Assembly (NCBI GenBank): GCA_946803715.1
Contig: CAMPET010000001.1
Span: 43,758-107,757, forward strand
DNA length: 64,000 nt
From: Beroe ovata
Lineage: Eukaryota; Ctenophora; Nuda; Beroida; Beroidae
Reading direction: 5' to 3'
This document shows, one piece after another, positions 11,001-23,000 of the stretch. Under the pieces are notes generated by a model that saw nothing but the letters and a program-made list of their open reading frames with translations, did not search any database and had not been told where the DNA came from. Each line of letters starts with the position of its first letter. Position 1 is the stretch's first letter. The position numbers and the translations under genes were made by a program.

Positions 11001-14000
11001 TTTCCTACCTGTCACTCTGAGTGAGTAGGGTGTGAAAATCGGTGTGAATGTGGGATGGTGTGAATTTGGGATGGTGTGAGTGTGGGATGGTGTGATTGGT
11101 AAATAGTCTTCACAAGATAGAGATCAGGTAGTGTGTGATTGTGAGATTGTGTGATTGTGTGATGGGCAAAATAGTGTCCACAAGATAGAGATCAGTTAGT
11201 GTGTGATGACTGATGGTGTTAGTGGAAGGGTAACAGTGACACTGTAAAATGGTCACAGATAGTGTTATTCAACGCTGTGAATGCTGGAAGGAAGGTCCAT
11301 GTCAGAATATGGTGTGATTCCTCGGTGTGATTTTGAGATGTATCAGAATATGGTGTGATTCCCCGGAGTGATTGGTGGTGGGATATGATGATAATTTTAC
11401 CTGAGGTACCGCTCAATTGAGACCAATCCGAGTATACTCATAGCCATCAGTCCACAAGCTGTGACGGTATACGCCTCCATCTTCCGTCCCATTTCTCCAA
11501 ACACCCACCTCACTGTGAAACGTGAAGTGACGATGATGCAAAACCGCTGTTGTCATGGCAACATAGCAACTGTTACTATGGGAACAACTGTTACCATGGA
11601 AACACTCACGGTTGAATCCCGAAATGACGACCATTGGTTCTCCAATTCCTGCTATCAGAAGGTTGGTAACAGCCAAGTGAGAGAGGATGATACGCAGGGG
11701 TTTGCCCAGGGGGCGTTCCACCATGAATGTGTAGAGAATCAGAATGTTTCCTGCACGGGAGATAATTGCATTTTGATTTCGGAGTCATTTTCTTAGTAGC
11801 TGTTTTGATGGTTCAATTCGCCAAAATTATGTACACCACCTGAATAGCTAAACAGAAAGCACTTAACTAATTTGAGTGAGACGATACTTCCCCTTCACCC
11901 TTCAATTATAAAGTACTACGGTAGAGTTTAATATTAAATCATTGAACAGAATCAAATCATTGAACAGAATCATTGAACAGAATCGAAGTTGATATTTCAA
12001 GGTTATTAAGTACTCAACGCGGTTTGAGTACTCGAGTATTTACCGAAAACACTGAGTATACTGTTTACTAGCAGAAGTCCAGATAGAGCGTAAACTGTTG
12101 AGGGCTTGGCTTCAAGAGTCGTGTTTGTATCATTCATCGTTGAAAATTCCTTAAAAGTGGTCACGATTAATAATGAGCATAATTCAGTCATGTTGTCATT
12201 CCAATCAGTCATGTGATCAATTTCAATCACTTAAATAATTTCGGTAACCGAGTCAGTTACATGAAAATCAATCAAATTTGGTTGGACTTATGCAACGAAT
12301 ACTTTCTCGTAGGAGAGAGCGATATGAAACCATTTACTAAGGTGCTCATATAAATGATTCTATTTCAACTGAAATGAGTGGGCTCTGCACCACCACTCAA
12401 CGCCCATTATGATGAGAGAGAAAAAGTTCCAAAAATCATGCACATGAGCACAAAGAACGAAGTATAGAATAGAAGATGAGAACCTGGCGCCAATCCCAGT
12501 AAAAAATATATTAATGGGTATAAATACAAAAAAGAATAAAAAGAACGGAATATCTAGAATAGAATATCTCTGAGTATGGTGGTGCAAAAGTTGAATAAAA
12601 ATGAGAATATTATATTAAAAACTGAATAATGCTTCTATGCGAAAAGTAAGTACCCTTAAGTAGTTTATTCTCGTATAAAAACCAACTCTGTATGAAGATG
12701 CAACACACACACACACACACACACAGACACACGTACACACACACAGACACGTATACACACGGACACACCTNCACACGCACACACACAATTTACATACACA
12801 CAACCGCACACACACACACTCCCAGTTCTCACACACAGACATACAAAGACAATACAAAGCAATTCCTGTTGGGTATTCGCGACATTGGGTAATCGCGACA
12901 TTGGGTATTCTAGAAGTTGGGTATTCCGTTGCCCAATCCACCCAAACACACACTCACATACACACTCACACACAACCATTGCGTCACTGGACCATTGCAC
13001 GGGTCAAGTTAACGGGTCAGGTACATGGATTTTAAATGACACTCATAATGTCCATTACCATAGACAGTAGACACTTGTATCATGTATGCAAGGGGGTATG
13101 CGAGCAATAGTGAAGCCGTCAAACTGCAACCAACGTCAGAATAGTAGGTTGATTTGGAATGATCTCTATTTCATCTCGCCGCGTGATGCAATCAGGTAGT
13201 TGAGGCCACCCATCAACGACTTCAACGTGTCCCTTCAATATTTAGCAAAACATGAAGTTCATTTACATACTTTAAAACATACCCATGCTGTCACCTCCAC
13301 TCTCTATATCATGATTACAACTTGAGTCACGATCGTCAGTCATATTATATTTCGGCAAATATCATCACAAATCTATCTACATCCCAGCAATGACACTCAG
13401 TGGAAATTGATCATTTCTCAGATGATGAGATTATGATCACTCGGAGGGTCGCAGTGAAATTGTGAAGATTGAGAACTATACGTATGTGTTTAATCTGCCT
13501 GACATGTCGATTAGCCTAATGTTATGAGCATAATATTATGATTTGCCCAAGAGAGAGAGGAGTGCTGACTTAGGCTCGAAATGAGGGGTGTAAATGTTGA
13601 GGTGGAAAGGGGAAGGTATGATAGGTTTCTCGGAATAGATGTTATTCGCAGCTCGACCTTTCTCCTTCATAAAGCATGTACTGCTTCTTTATAAAAGGGA
13701 GGCTATTTTACGATGAGTTTCATGGCAAATGTCATCTCATCTGGCCACGTGGTCTAAAATTGGGGCATGTGGAGTAGAGATGAAATGGTTAAAACACCGC
13801 AGAACTTTTGCACGCACTCTCCCATCCCTATCTCGCGGTTTTGTAATGTCACGTGACCTGTGCATCACGTGTCCTGTGCATCACGTGACCTTTGCATCAT
13901 CGTTGTGGTAAAGCTTTGCTATAACCGTGGTAAACATGGTTACTGCAACATGGCTTAACCGCAGCACAGCGCTCACACACGCACATATCCGTAAAAGTGT

Positions 14001-17000
14001 TTAAAATCGTATATGTTCCTAAAGCTTTGTATAATTATGGCAATTTACTCTTGGACTGTCAGCCTTGGACATGGATTTTATGATTTTACTACAAAACTAA
14101 GCCTCTTTACTGCTTATCATAAAGTAGCTGTTGGTCAATGTCATGGAAATATTCGGTCTCCATAGCAACAAGTAACAACACACCGTAGCAACAGCTCACC
14201 ATAACAACAAGGCGCCTCCCAACAACCGAGCAACTGCAACTGTAGACAAACAGATTGGGACACGTTACCAATATCGTCACAATATTGGTGTTGTATTTGG
14301 CCCCTTTAAGTAGAATCTAAATATTGAACACGTTGGAAGAGCATCAACAGAACTGGCCGTTCTGCTACAATCGCAGTTGTCGCAGAACGGCGAACAATCA
14401 TCAACTACCTACATGTAGCTAGAATTAAGAATATATCAACTTCTCGATGATCGAGAAGAAAAGGATCGAAATCATACAAAGTCTGACGCGGCTACTATTC
14501 TAGTATGCCACATTGCGTCTGTTTGGGGATCCGAGCTGAGATTGAAAATACAATAAAGCCTCCTCCCCTGCTCACTCCCTCCTTAACTTTCGAGTACTGG
14601 AGCGAATGTTTTGTTTTTTTCTTCTTCTTTTACTTTCCATCAGTTGGCGATAATCGGTTACATTGTAACTGTACATTGTAACTGTACAATGTACATGTAA
14701 CCGTACATGGGACGAAAATTTCAGTTGCAAGTCTCAGATAGGAACGCTTCATTTCATGGCTGAGTGGATAATTGTCCATCAACATCAGGGCTCAGGCATT
14801 AGAATATTTATGAGAACCAACTTTACTCTCAATCCCAGAGCCTGTATGCTGGATGCCCTGTTTACACGATTTTGGAATAATTATCTTGAATATTCTCTGC
14901 CATATTATATTCTTACTGCACGAAACTTATCAAAGGCGAAAATTTGCGAAATTTGCAGTAATAATTTTACAAACAATAAACTGTATGATAGTAGAAGCCT
15001 TGAGTAAAGATATTGGGTGTTAGAAATGAGGTGTTGTGATTGAAGTATCTCATTTTGTGTGAAAGTTGTTACTCTTCGCTAATATTAATAAATAGTAGGT
15101 ATACAGTATCACAAACAACACAACAGAAAACTTGCACACTTACACGTAACTAACAACTGAACTTACACACTGTCATGAAACAAACAACCAAACTGACCCA
15201 CGTAACACACATGTAACACATGTAGCACAACATGTAACACATGTAACACACATGTAACACATGTAACACACATGTAACACACCTGTAGCACACATGTAGC
15301 ACACATGTAACAGACATGTTACACACATGTAACACAACATGTAACACATATGTAACACATATGTAACACAACATGTAACACAACATGTAACACATGTAAC
15401 ACAGCATGTAACGCAACATGTAACACACATGTAACACATGTAACACACACAACTCTCTTTTCAGAAACACCCTACGCTGATATCCCCTCGGATCACATCT
15501 CATGCGAGCATGGTGACAGAGTCATGATCCCTTGCCTCCACAGCGAAAACAGTCAGGTATGCTGTTACCAAGGTGACAACACTACTGTCACCAAGGTGAC
15601 AACGCAACTGTAACCAAAGTAACAACACAACTGTTACCAAGGTGATAGCACAACTTTTACCTAGGTGACAACAGAACTGTTACCAAGGTGACAACACGAT
15701 TGTTACCAAGGTGACAACTCAACTATCACCAAGGTAACATCACAAGTGTTACCAAGGTGACAACACAGTTTTCACAACTGTGACTACAAATAAAATGTTA
15801 TTTTTTCTTACTCGATAACAAAACGTCGATTCAATGGGTACAAAATCATGTGACTGAACTATGATATAGGATCGAAAAGTCGCACGACTACAACCTACTA
15901 AATAGCCGATACCTACTAAATAGCCGATAGCCGATACCGCGCTCACTTATAAACGGTTTTGGCACCTGCCGTTCACGAGTCTCGACACCCCACGTGCATG
16001 ACTTATAAGTAAGTGGCGGATACGTTGAATAGTGGTTACTGGAAGTCGACATGAGTAAATACCGTGGCTTATCATGTTCCCATGTTAAGTGGTAACAGTG
16101 TTTATGTGGTAACGGTATTTATCTATCGTGACTATGGCAGTATGGCTATCGCTTACGCGTTTAAATTACGCACCCTTCCGGGTTATATTAATGAAATAGG
16201 TATGTCTGAGACACTCAAGACCAATAATTTAGCTTGTATCATATCTAAAATGTGTTCCTTGAATTTTGAGTTCGTGAAACTCTTGCGGAATGATACTTCC
16301 TGCCATTATCTGTCACTATCGAGTCAATTGCGGGAATTCTAAAATGATCATTGATCAACAAGGTCTGGCAAGCGACGAAATTCAATGATCCCACGTTTCG
16401 TGACCCAATCTGCCGCACCATTTCAGTTCACATAGTAGAAAAGGGGCGGGAAAAATGTGCACAAAATTCACAAAATATGCCATTCATCAAATGTATGGAA
16501 GCGCAAAATTAAAATCTATCTCGTGAGAACTCCGCAATATGTTGAGGTGTACTGCATTTGTAGGTGGTTGCGCCAGATGTGTTGAACTCTATCGATAATG
16601 CTGCTACAAAAATTATCCCTTGTCGTTGTGTTTGAAACTCATAGTGTTCGCTTGACTGCGATTATGCAAAAAGAGAACGATTATGCAAAAGAGAATGAAG
16701 AAAATACAAAATAGGCTTTGAATCATATATTCAAGCCTATTTATGAAAATCTCGAACCTTTTATTCATATTTTAGGTTACTCTGTGCTCATGTCTCATAA
16801 AAGTTAGGCAGGCATGATGTCATGAAGGCATATGTTCGAACCTAAATCTTTCTGCATAGGAAGACTTATGGTAACTTCTCCAAAAACTGACCGGAAACAA
16901 AGAAATGGACGAACAAAGGAACCATAATTGACACAAATGACAATTGACACAAACTAGTCCCTCCTCCAATGAACATATAATTAAATGTGTAACCTAATAC

Positions 17001-20000
17001 TGAACTAACGCAATAAATACGAAAAGTACGGCATTTTGACTATAAGATAAGTATATCATTCTGCAACTCCGCGGGGGGTTCACAAAATAGGTTTCCTTGA
17101 AATTGGGCCTTGGCCAAAAATCATAATATTCCATATGATTGCGCTCCTGGGCCGACAAAGAAGCATTGTAAAGTATGCATAATTTGCTCCATCTGGTGTA
17201 AGATGTATGTTGATGGCGCACAGTGACAATTTTGTAATCAAACTCTTTTATGATATATGCAACTTTGTAGTAAATAGGTAAATAGTGAGTTAGTGAGTTA
17301 CTCAGTAAGCAGTGAGTTGCTCAGGAAATAGTGGGGATGCGAGCTGAATAAGATGGATTTGTCGCATGGTAATTGCGTGCACGTGCCACGATATGAAGTG
17401 GTGGTCCGTGGATCGTATCTAGCTACCTGAACATTTTCAATATTCATGATTGAAATTTGTTCGGAGGTAAAGATACTATTCTCATACACGCCGGGGAGAG
17501 AGATTGTATTATGACAAAAACATGATTCATGTTCTCAACTCACGGGAGGATAATTCTATAATTCTACCACGTATCCATAAGTTTTTTTGCACTGAGAATA
17601 ATGAAAATCGGTTATATATCATAGTCTACTGTGTCGTGGTTGACGCTGAATCTTACAGACGGAGAGCTCTGATATTAGGCTCCGGGATTGAGCAACTGAA
17701 CCTTTTACCTTCAATGCCAGTGATAATAATAGGGACGTGCTAAATTGCTCAAACACGATACGAAAAACAGTTGTGCTGCGACCAGTTTCAGCCAATCACA
17801 GAGCACATGGCGACGCTCATTACCAATTACGAGACCGTGTCTGAGCAAGCGTGCTTCCAATATATAAAATCGCAATTATATGGTTCAATAGAAGCACCGA
17901 GAGAGAGAGAGAGTCATGATTCAGAACATTAATTCAATTTGTATTTTAGAGTCATGCGCGCATTGCACATGATTAATGAATGTTGTATATCATGAGCTAC
18001 TTCATTAAAATGTCACGCTCAAAGTAAACGTCATCCGATGAGGTAGCGGAGCGAAATAAATCTTGACAATGACCGGTTCCTACCGAATTCACCCCAAACA
18101 ACGTCGCAATATTGCTATTTCAACTCGATAACGATATAGACTGATCCGAATGATCTATTATAGACACGCTTGATCGTGGACCAAAAATCGTGCTAAAATT
18201 CGTTTAATCGAGCTGCGCTTAATGAAAATTGTCAAATAACCAGTGAAAATGGGTGAACGCTGCCACACCCCCAAAACTTGCTCCTGCTCTAGACATGCAT
18301 AGATTGAGCCCTTACTAGGGTGGTATAGTGTGAATAATAACCATTTGGCCATGCAACATTTCCAATGCATACAGTTTCAATGCATACAGTGCGGTAGAGG
18401 CAATAGTCTGTATATGCACTGCTGAATATGCTTTCTGCCTCACTATGTGACCATAGCATAATTTGATTAAAAACGAATATGAAGGTTATGCATTATTAAA
18501 CCCATGGGGGTGACGCCGTGACGGTAATTGTCTATTTTGTGAAACATTCACACAATTTCATATCACGGGTTACTTGACGGGTATGTTTCATGTGAATTCC
18601 ATGATGAACTTCTAATGCAGAAATCCTGAATATTACTACACCGATAGTAATTTGAAATTAATCATGGGAATTCCCAACAAAAGAGAGGATCGGGGCACAC
18701 TCCATGTTTAATATTGTGGTACGCTTTTTTCTCAGAAGACCCGCGCGAACGCGAGATATAATAGCACGCTGAATAATCGCCAGTGCACGCCGAAATCGCC
18801 AGAGTTTGACTAAACTCAAATGAGATAGAGTTACGATTTCCTGTCCTTTATATATGCAACGCGGTATCGACAATAGTGACGTCACAGTAATATAAGGAGA
18901 GACGAGTAGTAAATAAACTACACGGTCAGAGGAAATCAGGTTTCCCAGTATGTGAACTAGGGAAGTGGAAGCAGACAGATTTTGATTTTATTTTGGAAGG
19001 GGTAAACAGTTTTCAAATTGAAATAGCGGTAGTCATCAGCATCGTTATCAATAATCACCCGTCTCATGATTTATGGCGGTAATATGCCATACGTCTGCGC
19101 GATTTGTTGAACTTCTCAACTTGAAACGGTTTTACTGCTGACGACTACAAAATCAGTAACCATTGTTACCGTTTACCATGTTAACCGTTTACCTAGGTAA
19201 CTCTCTTTTCGACATTTTAATTGCTAACGAGTTGCATGGTCTCCATCTAAAAGAAAGCAAACAGCGAATCTTAGTCTCTCTTAATATGGACGGAAATCGG
19301 ACAGCACAAAACAAAACCTACCACATGCCACGAATGAATAGGATCAACAAAATTAACCATCATGAATACTGGTTAAGCATGGCAACATATGTACTATAAC
19401 AACCACAGAGCAGAGCACTGGTATAAAACAACTGTTTGAGGAGGAACCATCTAACTGCAACTCACGCGCGCGCAGAGACTGCAAGAGCCTCGCTCCTACC
19501 TTCGATAAATTGGCAAAATAGTTCCCAAGTTAAGCAGAATAAGGTTAAGCAGTGTCTATGTTAAAACGATGCTTCATATGAGTAATTACTAACCCTATTC
19601 AATTGTCCTTTATTGATCACGATCTTGCATTTATTATACGATAAATTCGAATTAAGTATTAACGTCAGCTTCAAGCTGCACATTGGCTATTGTGTCAACT
19701 TGGAATTGAAGTTCAAGTATAATATTCCGCCCGTATAAAGTATGACAATGTAATATGTAACCTTCATGACAATTATAACCCACACAAATTTACGGTTTAC
19801 CGTTTTCAGCGACAATTCTCCGTAAAGCATCGCTTATACGGAAGCCATCAAACCGAAGCCATCAAACCGAACTCACTGAGCAAAAAAATTCCACACTCAC
19901 TGCTCCTTCACCAAAATCATCCCGTTTTCAGGTCACGTGGATGAAGAATGGATTTGAGGTGGACGAAAGTGATGGTGTCAAAGTAGACGATGCTGGAATG

Positions 20001-23000
20001 CTGATCCTACCCCAGGTACTGCACTTCTGAAATACACCAGGGGAAACTGTAGTAGAATATAACATCATTGACAGAAATTATAGAGCAATTAAAACTACTG
20101 CCCGTTTTCCTGTTTATAAAACGGGGGGAGGGGGCCGGGGGGGCTATGAAATACCCCTTATTTTGTTCTGTCTGTCCGTATTTTGCTCCTGTCTGCCAGT
20201 AGAAAAATACGGGCATGATTTTTGAAAGCTCCTGGCTTAATGTTAATCGTATCACTAAACGTTTTAAACCAACTCTTTAACCTGTCTACCCATTCCCCTA
20301 CTATAAAACGCGATTATCACGTCAGCCAATTATCGTTTCCCCTTCTTCCTGCCTTGTTCCTAAATAACCTAGAACCCTTGTTCCAGTTCCTTGATAACCT
20401 ATAACCCCTGTTCCTTGATAACCTATAACCCCTGTTCCTTGATAACCTATAACCCCTGTTCCTTGATAACCTATAACCCCTGTTCGTGCTAGACCGATAA
20501 CCCTGAATTCACAGACCGAATTTGAGGCAGCTGGAACTTACCAGTGTGTTGTGACCAACTTCTGTGGTGCTGCATCTTCCCAATGCGAGGTCGAAGTCAG
20601 TAAGTACAATTAAAATTATATAATCCGAGACAGCAAAGTTAATATAATCGGTTAAAAAGTGGTCGCTAAAATTAATCATTATTGAATGACCTAAATATAG
20701 GTCACAAGAAGCTCTTTCCTAAGAATACGACACGAAGCAGACGCCGAATTGTTTGCCTCAACCTGTCCTGTAAATTGGGGCTTTTTTGTTGCCAAAATCT
20801 ACCAATTTCCCGCCAAGACCCCCCAAATTCCCGCGCCAATAACCACCACTGTTTCAGGGGAGCGTGACCCAGACAAGTGTGAGGACTCAGTGACTCTGGT
20901 GGAGGGATGCGATGACATGTGTGACGGAATGACGTGTGCATCAATTCCTGAGGTAATGAGTTCACCTGACAATTCCCGGTAACAGGAGTGCTGTCAACAT
21001 AGCTGTTGTCAGGTTATGACACTGTCAACATAGCTGTTGTCAGGTTATGACACTGTCAACATAGCTGTTGTCAGGTTATGACACTGTCAACATAGCTGTT
21101 GTCAGGTTATGACACTGTCAACATAGCTGTTGTCAGGTTATGACACTGTCAACATAGCTGTTGTCAGGTTATGACACTGTCAACATAGCTGTTGTCAGGT
21201 TATGACACTGTCAACATAGCTGTTGTCAGGTTATGACACTGTCAACATAGCTGTTGTCAGGTTATGACACTGTCAACATAGCTGTTGTCAGGTTATGACA
21301 CTGTCAACATAGCTGTTGTCAGGTTATGACACTGTCAACATAGCTGTTGTCAGGTTATGACACTGTCAACATAGCTGTTGTCAGGTTATGACACTGTCAA
21401 CATAGCTGTTGTCAGGTTATGACACTGTCAACATAGCTGTTGTCAGGTTATGACACTGTCAACATAGCTGTTGTCAGGTTATGACACTGTCAACATAGCT
21501 GTTGTCAGGTTATGACACTGTCAACATAGCTGTTGTCAGGTTATGACACTGTCAACATAGCTGTTGTCAGGTTATGACACTGTCAACATAGCTGTTGTCA
21601 GGTTATGACACTGTCAACATAGCTGTTGTCAGGTTATGACACTGTCAACATAGCTGTTGTCAGGTTATGACACCGTTGTCATGGTTGTGTCAGGTTATGA
21701 CACTGTCAACATAGCTGTTGTCAGGTTATGACACCGTTGTCATGGTTGTGTCATCTAGATTATGACAGTTGATAGGACGACTATAAAACCTCGGGAGTGA
21801 ATAGCTAAAAAGGACCAATCTCAAGCTTTCAAATTTAATAACGAATATGTGCTATTATCAGCAGAATAACAGAATATTCACCAATTAAGAGCGCAAAATA
21901 TAAGTTGAGAATGAATAAAATGGGGGCATGTATTATCCTAAAACATAAAAGCATCACGTCTCTAACTCTATGAAATTCTATGAAACATTCAACTTTGTTG
22001 TTCATAAGAATAATAAATAATAATGTTCATAATAATGAATATTCTTCTTTGAATAATGTTGATGCTATAGATGCTGTAGAAAATTCAATGACCATTTGAA
22101 GCAAAAACTCCAACTTAAGTTTGAGCAACATTTTATTGGATTAGTTCTTGCTGACGATAAATCATCTGATGGTGACGGTCTAGTGATGACGATAAGGTCA
22201 TATTATAGACTGAAATGCATTCACAAATTCGACTGTACATGATTCAAAACACGACTAAGATAATTGAAGTATAGTTTGTCGATTATCATACCAATTAGCA
22301 CGTCCAATTAAACTCCATCACAACAAAGCTAATGAAATGAGAAAAAAAAGGTTCGACAAATGAATATTTATTACTCTCTTGATAAGTTATATGCTGCGAC
22401 ATTTTACCTAGCATAGAGTGACAAACATCACATCACAGAGCTGTTTAGAGCGAACACAATACAGAATATTCATCGATCAGAACTAATATAAATGTATGTG
22501 TGTGTGTGAGTGGGGGGCAGAAAGTAATATGTGTGTAACATGCGTCATGTACAGACAAACTTAACAGGTGTTGCTGTTGAGCAACATCTTCATGTTGCTT
22601 AGCAACATCTCCGGGTTGCTAAGCAAAATTTCCACGTTGCTAAGCAAAATTTCCCCGTTGCTATGCAACAATGCAACATCTCATTTTCCCATTCCAGTTG
22701 GAGTGCAGAGTCAGCAAGTGTGGTGAATGTGGATACTTCTGGGTCGATGAGAAGATGAGGAACACAACATGTCCCGAATTACAAGGTGTGTGTGTGTGTT
22801 TGTGTATGTGTGTGTTTGTGTGTCTTTGTTTGAGTGTTTTGACAATGCCATGTGTTGTCATGTGGTAACATATTGTGTTGTCATAACAACGGCCGGCGTT
22901 GTCATAAAAAGGGACTGAGAGAATCATACGTTTGCGATGAATCGCGAAATATGATGGCACTTGAACAAGAATTCATATCTTCAATTCGTGGAATCTATAA

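Noticed and set aside
12615-13000. Cys/Val-rich and Thr/His-rich frames
   Set aside because: CA microsatellite read in several frames, including an n.
15150-15503. 117-aa Cys-rich minus-strand frame
   Set aside because: Translation of the ACATGTAACAC minisatellite.
20992-21763. CRISPR-like array
   Set aside because: Identical units are directly adjacent with no variable spacers, in an animal intron.
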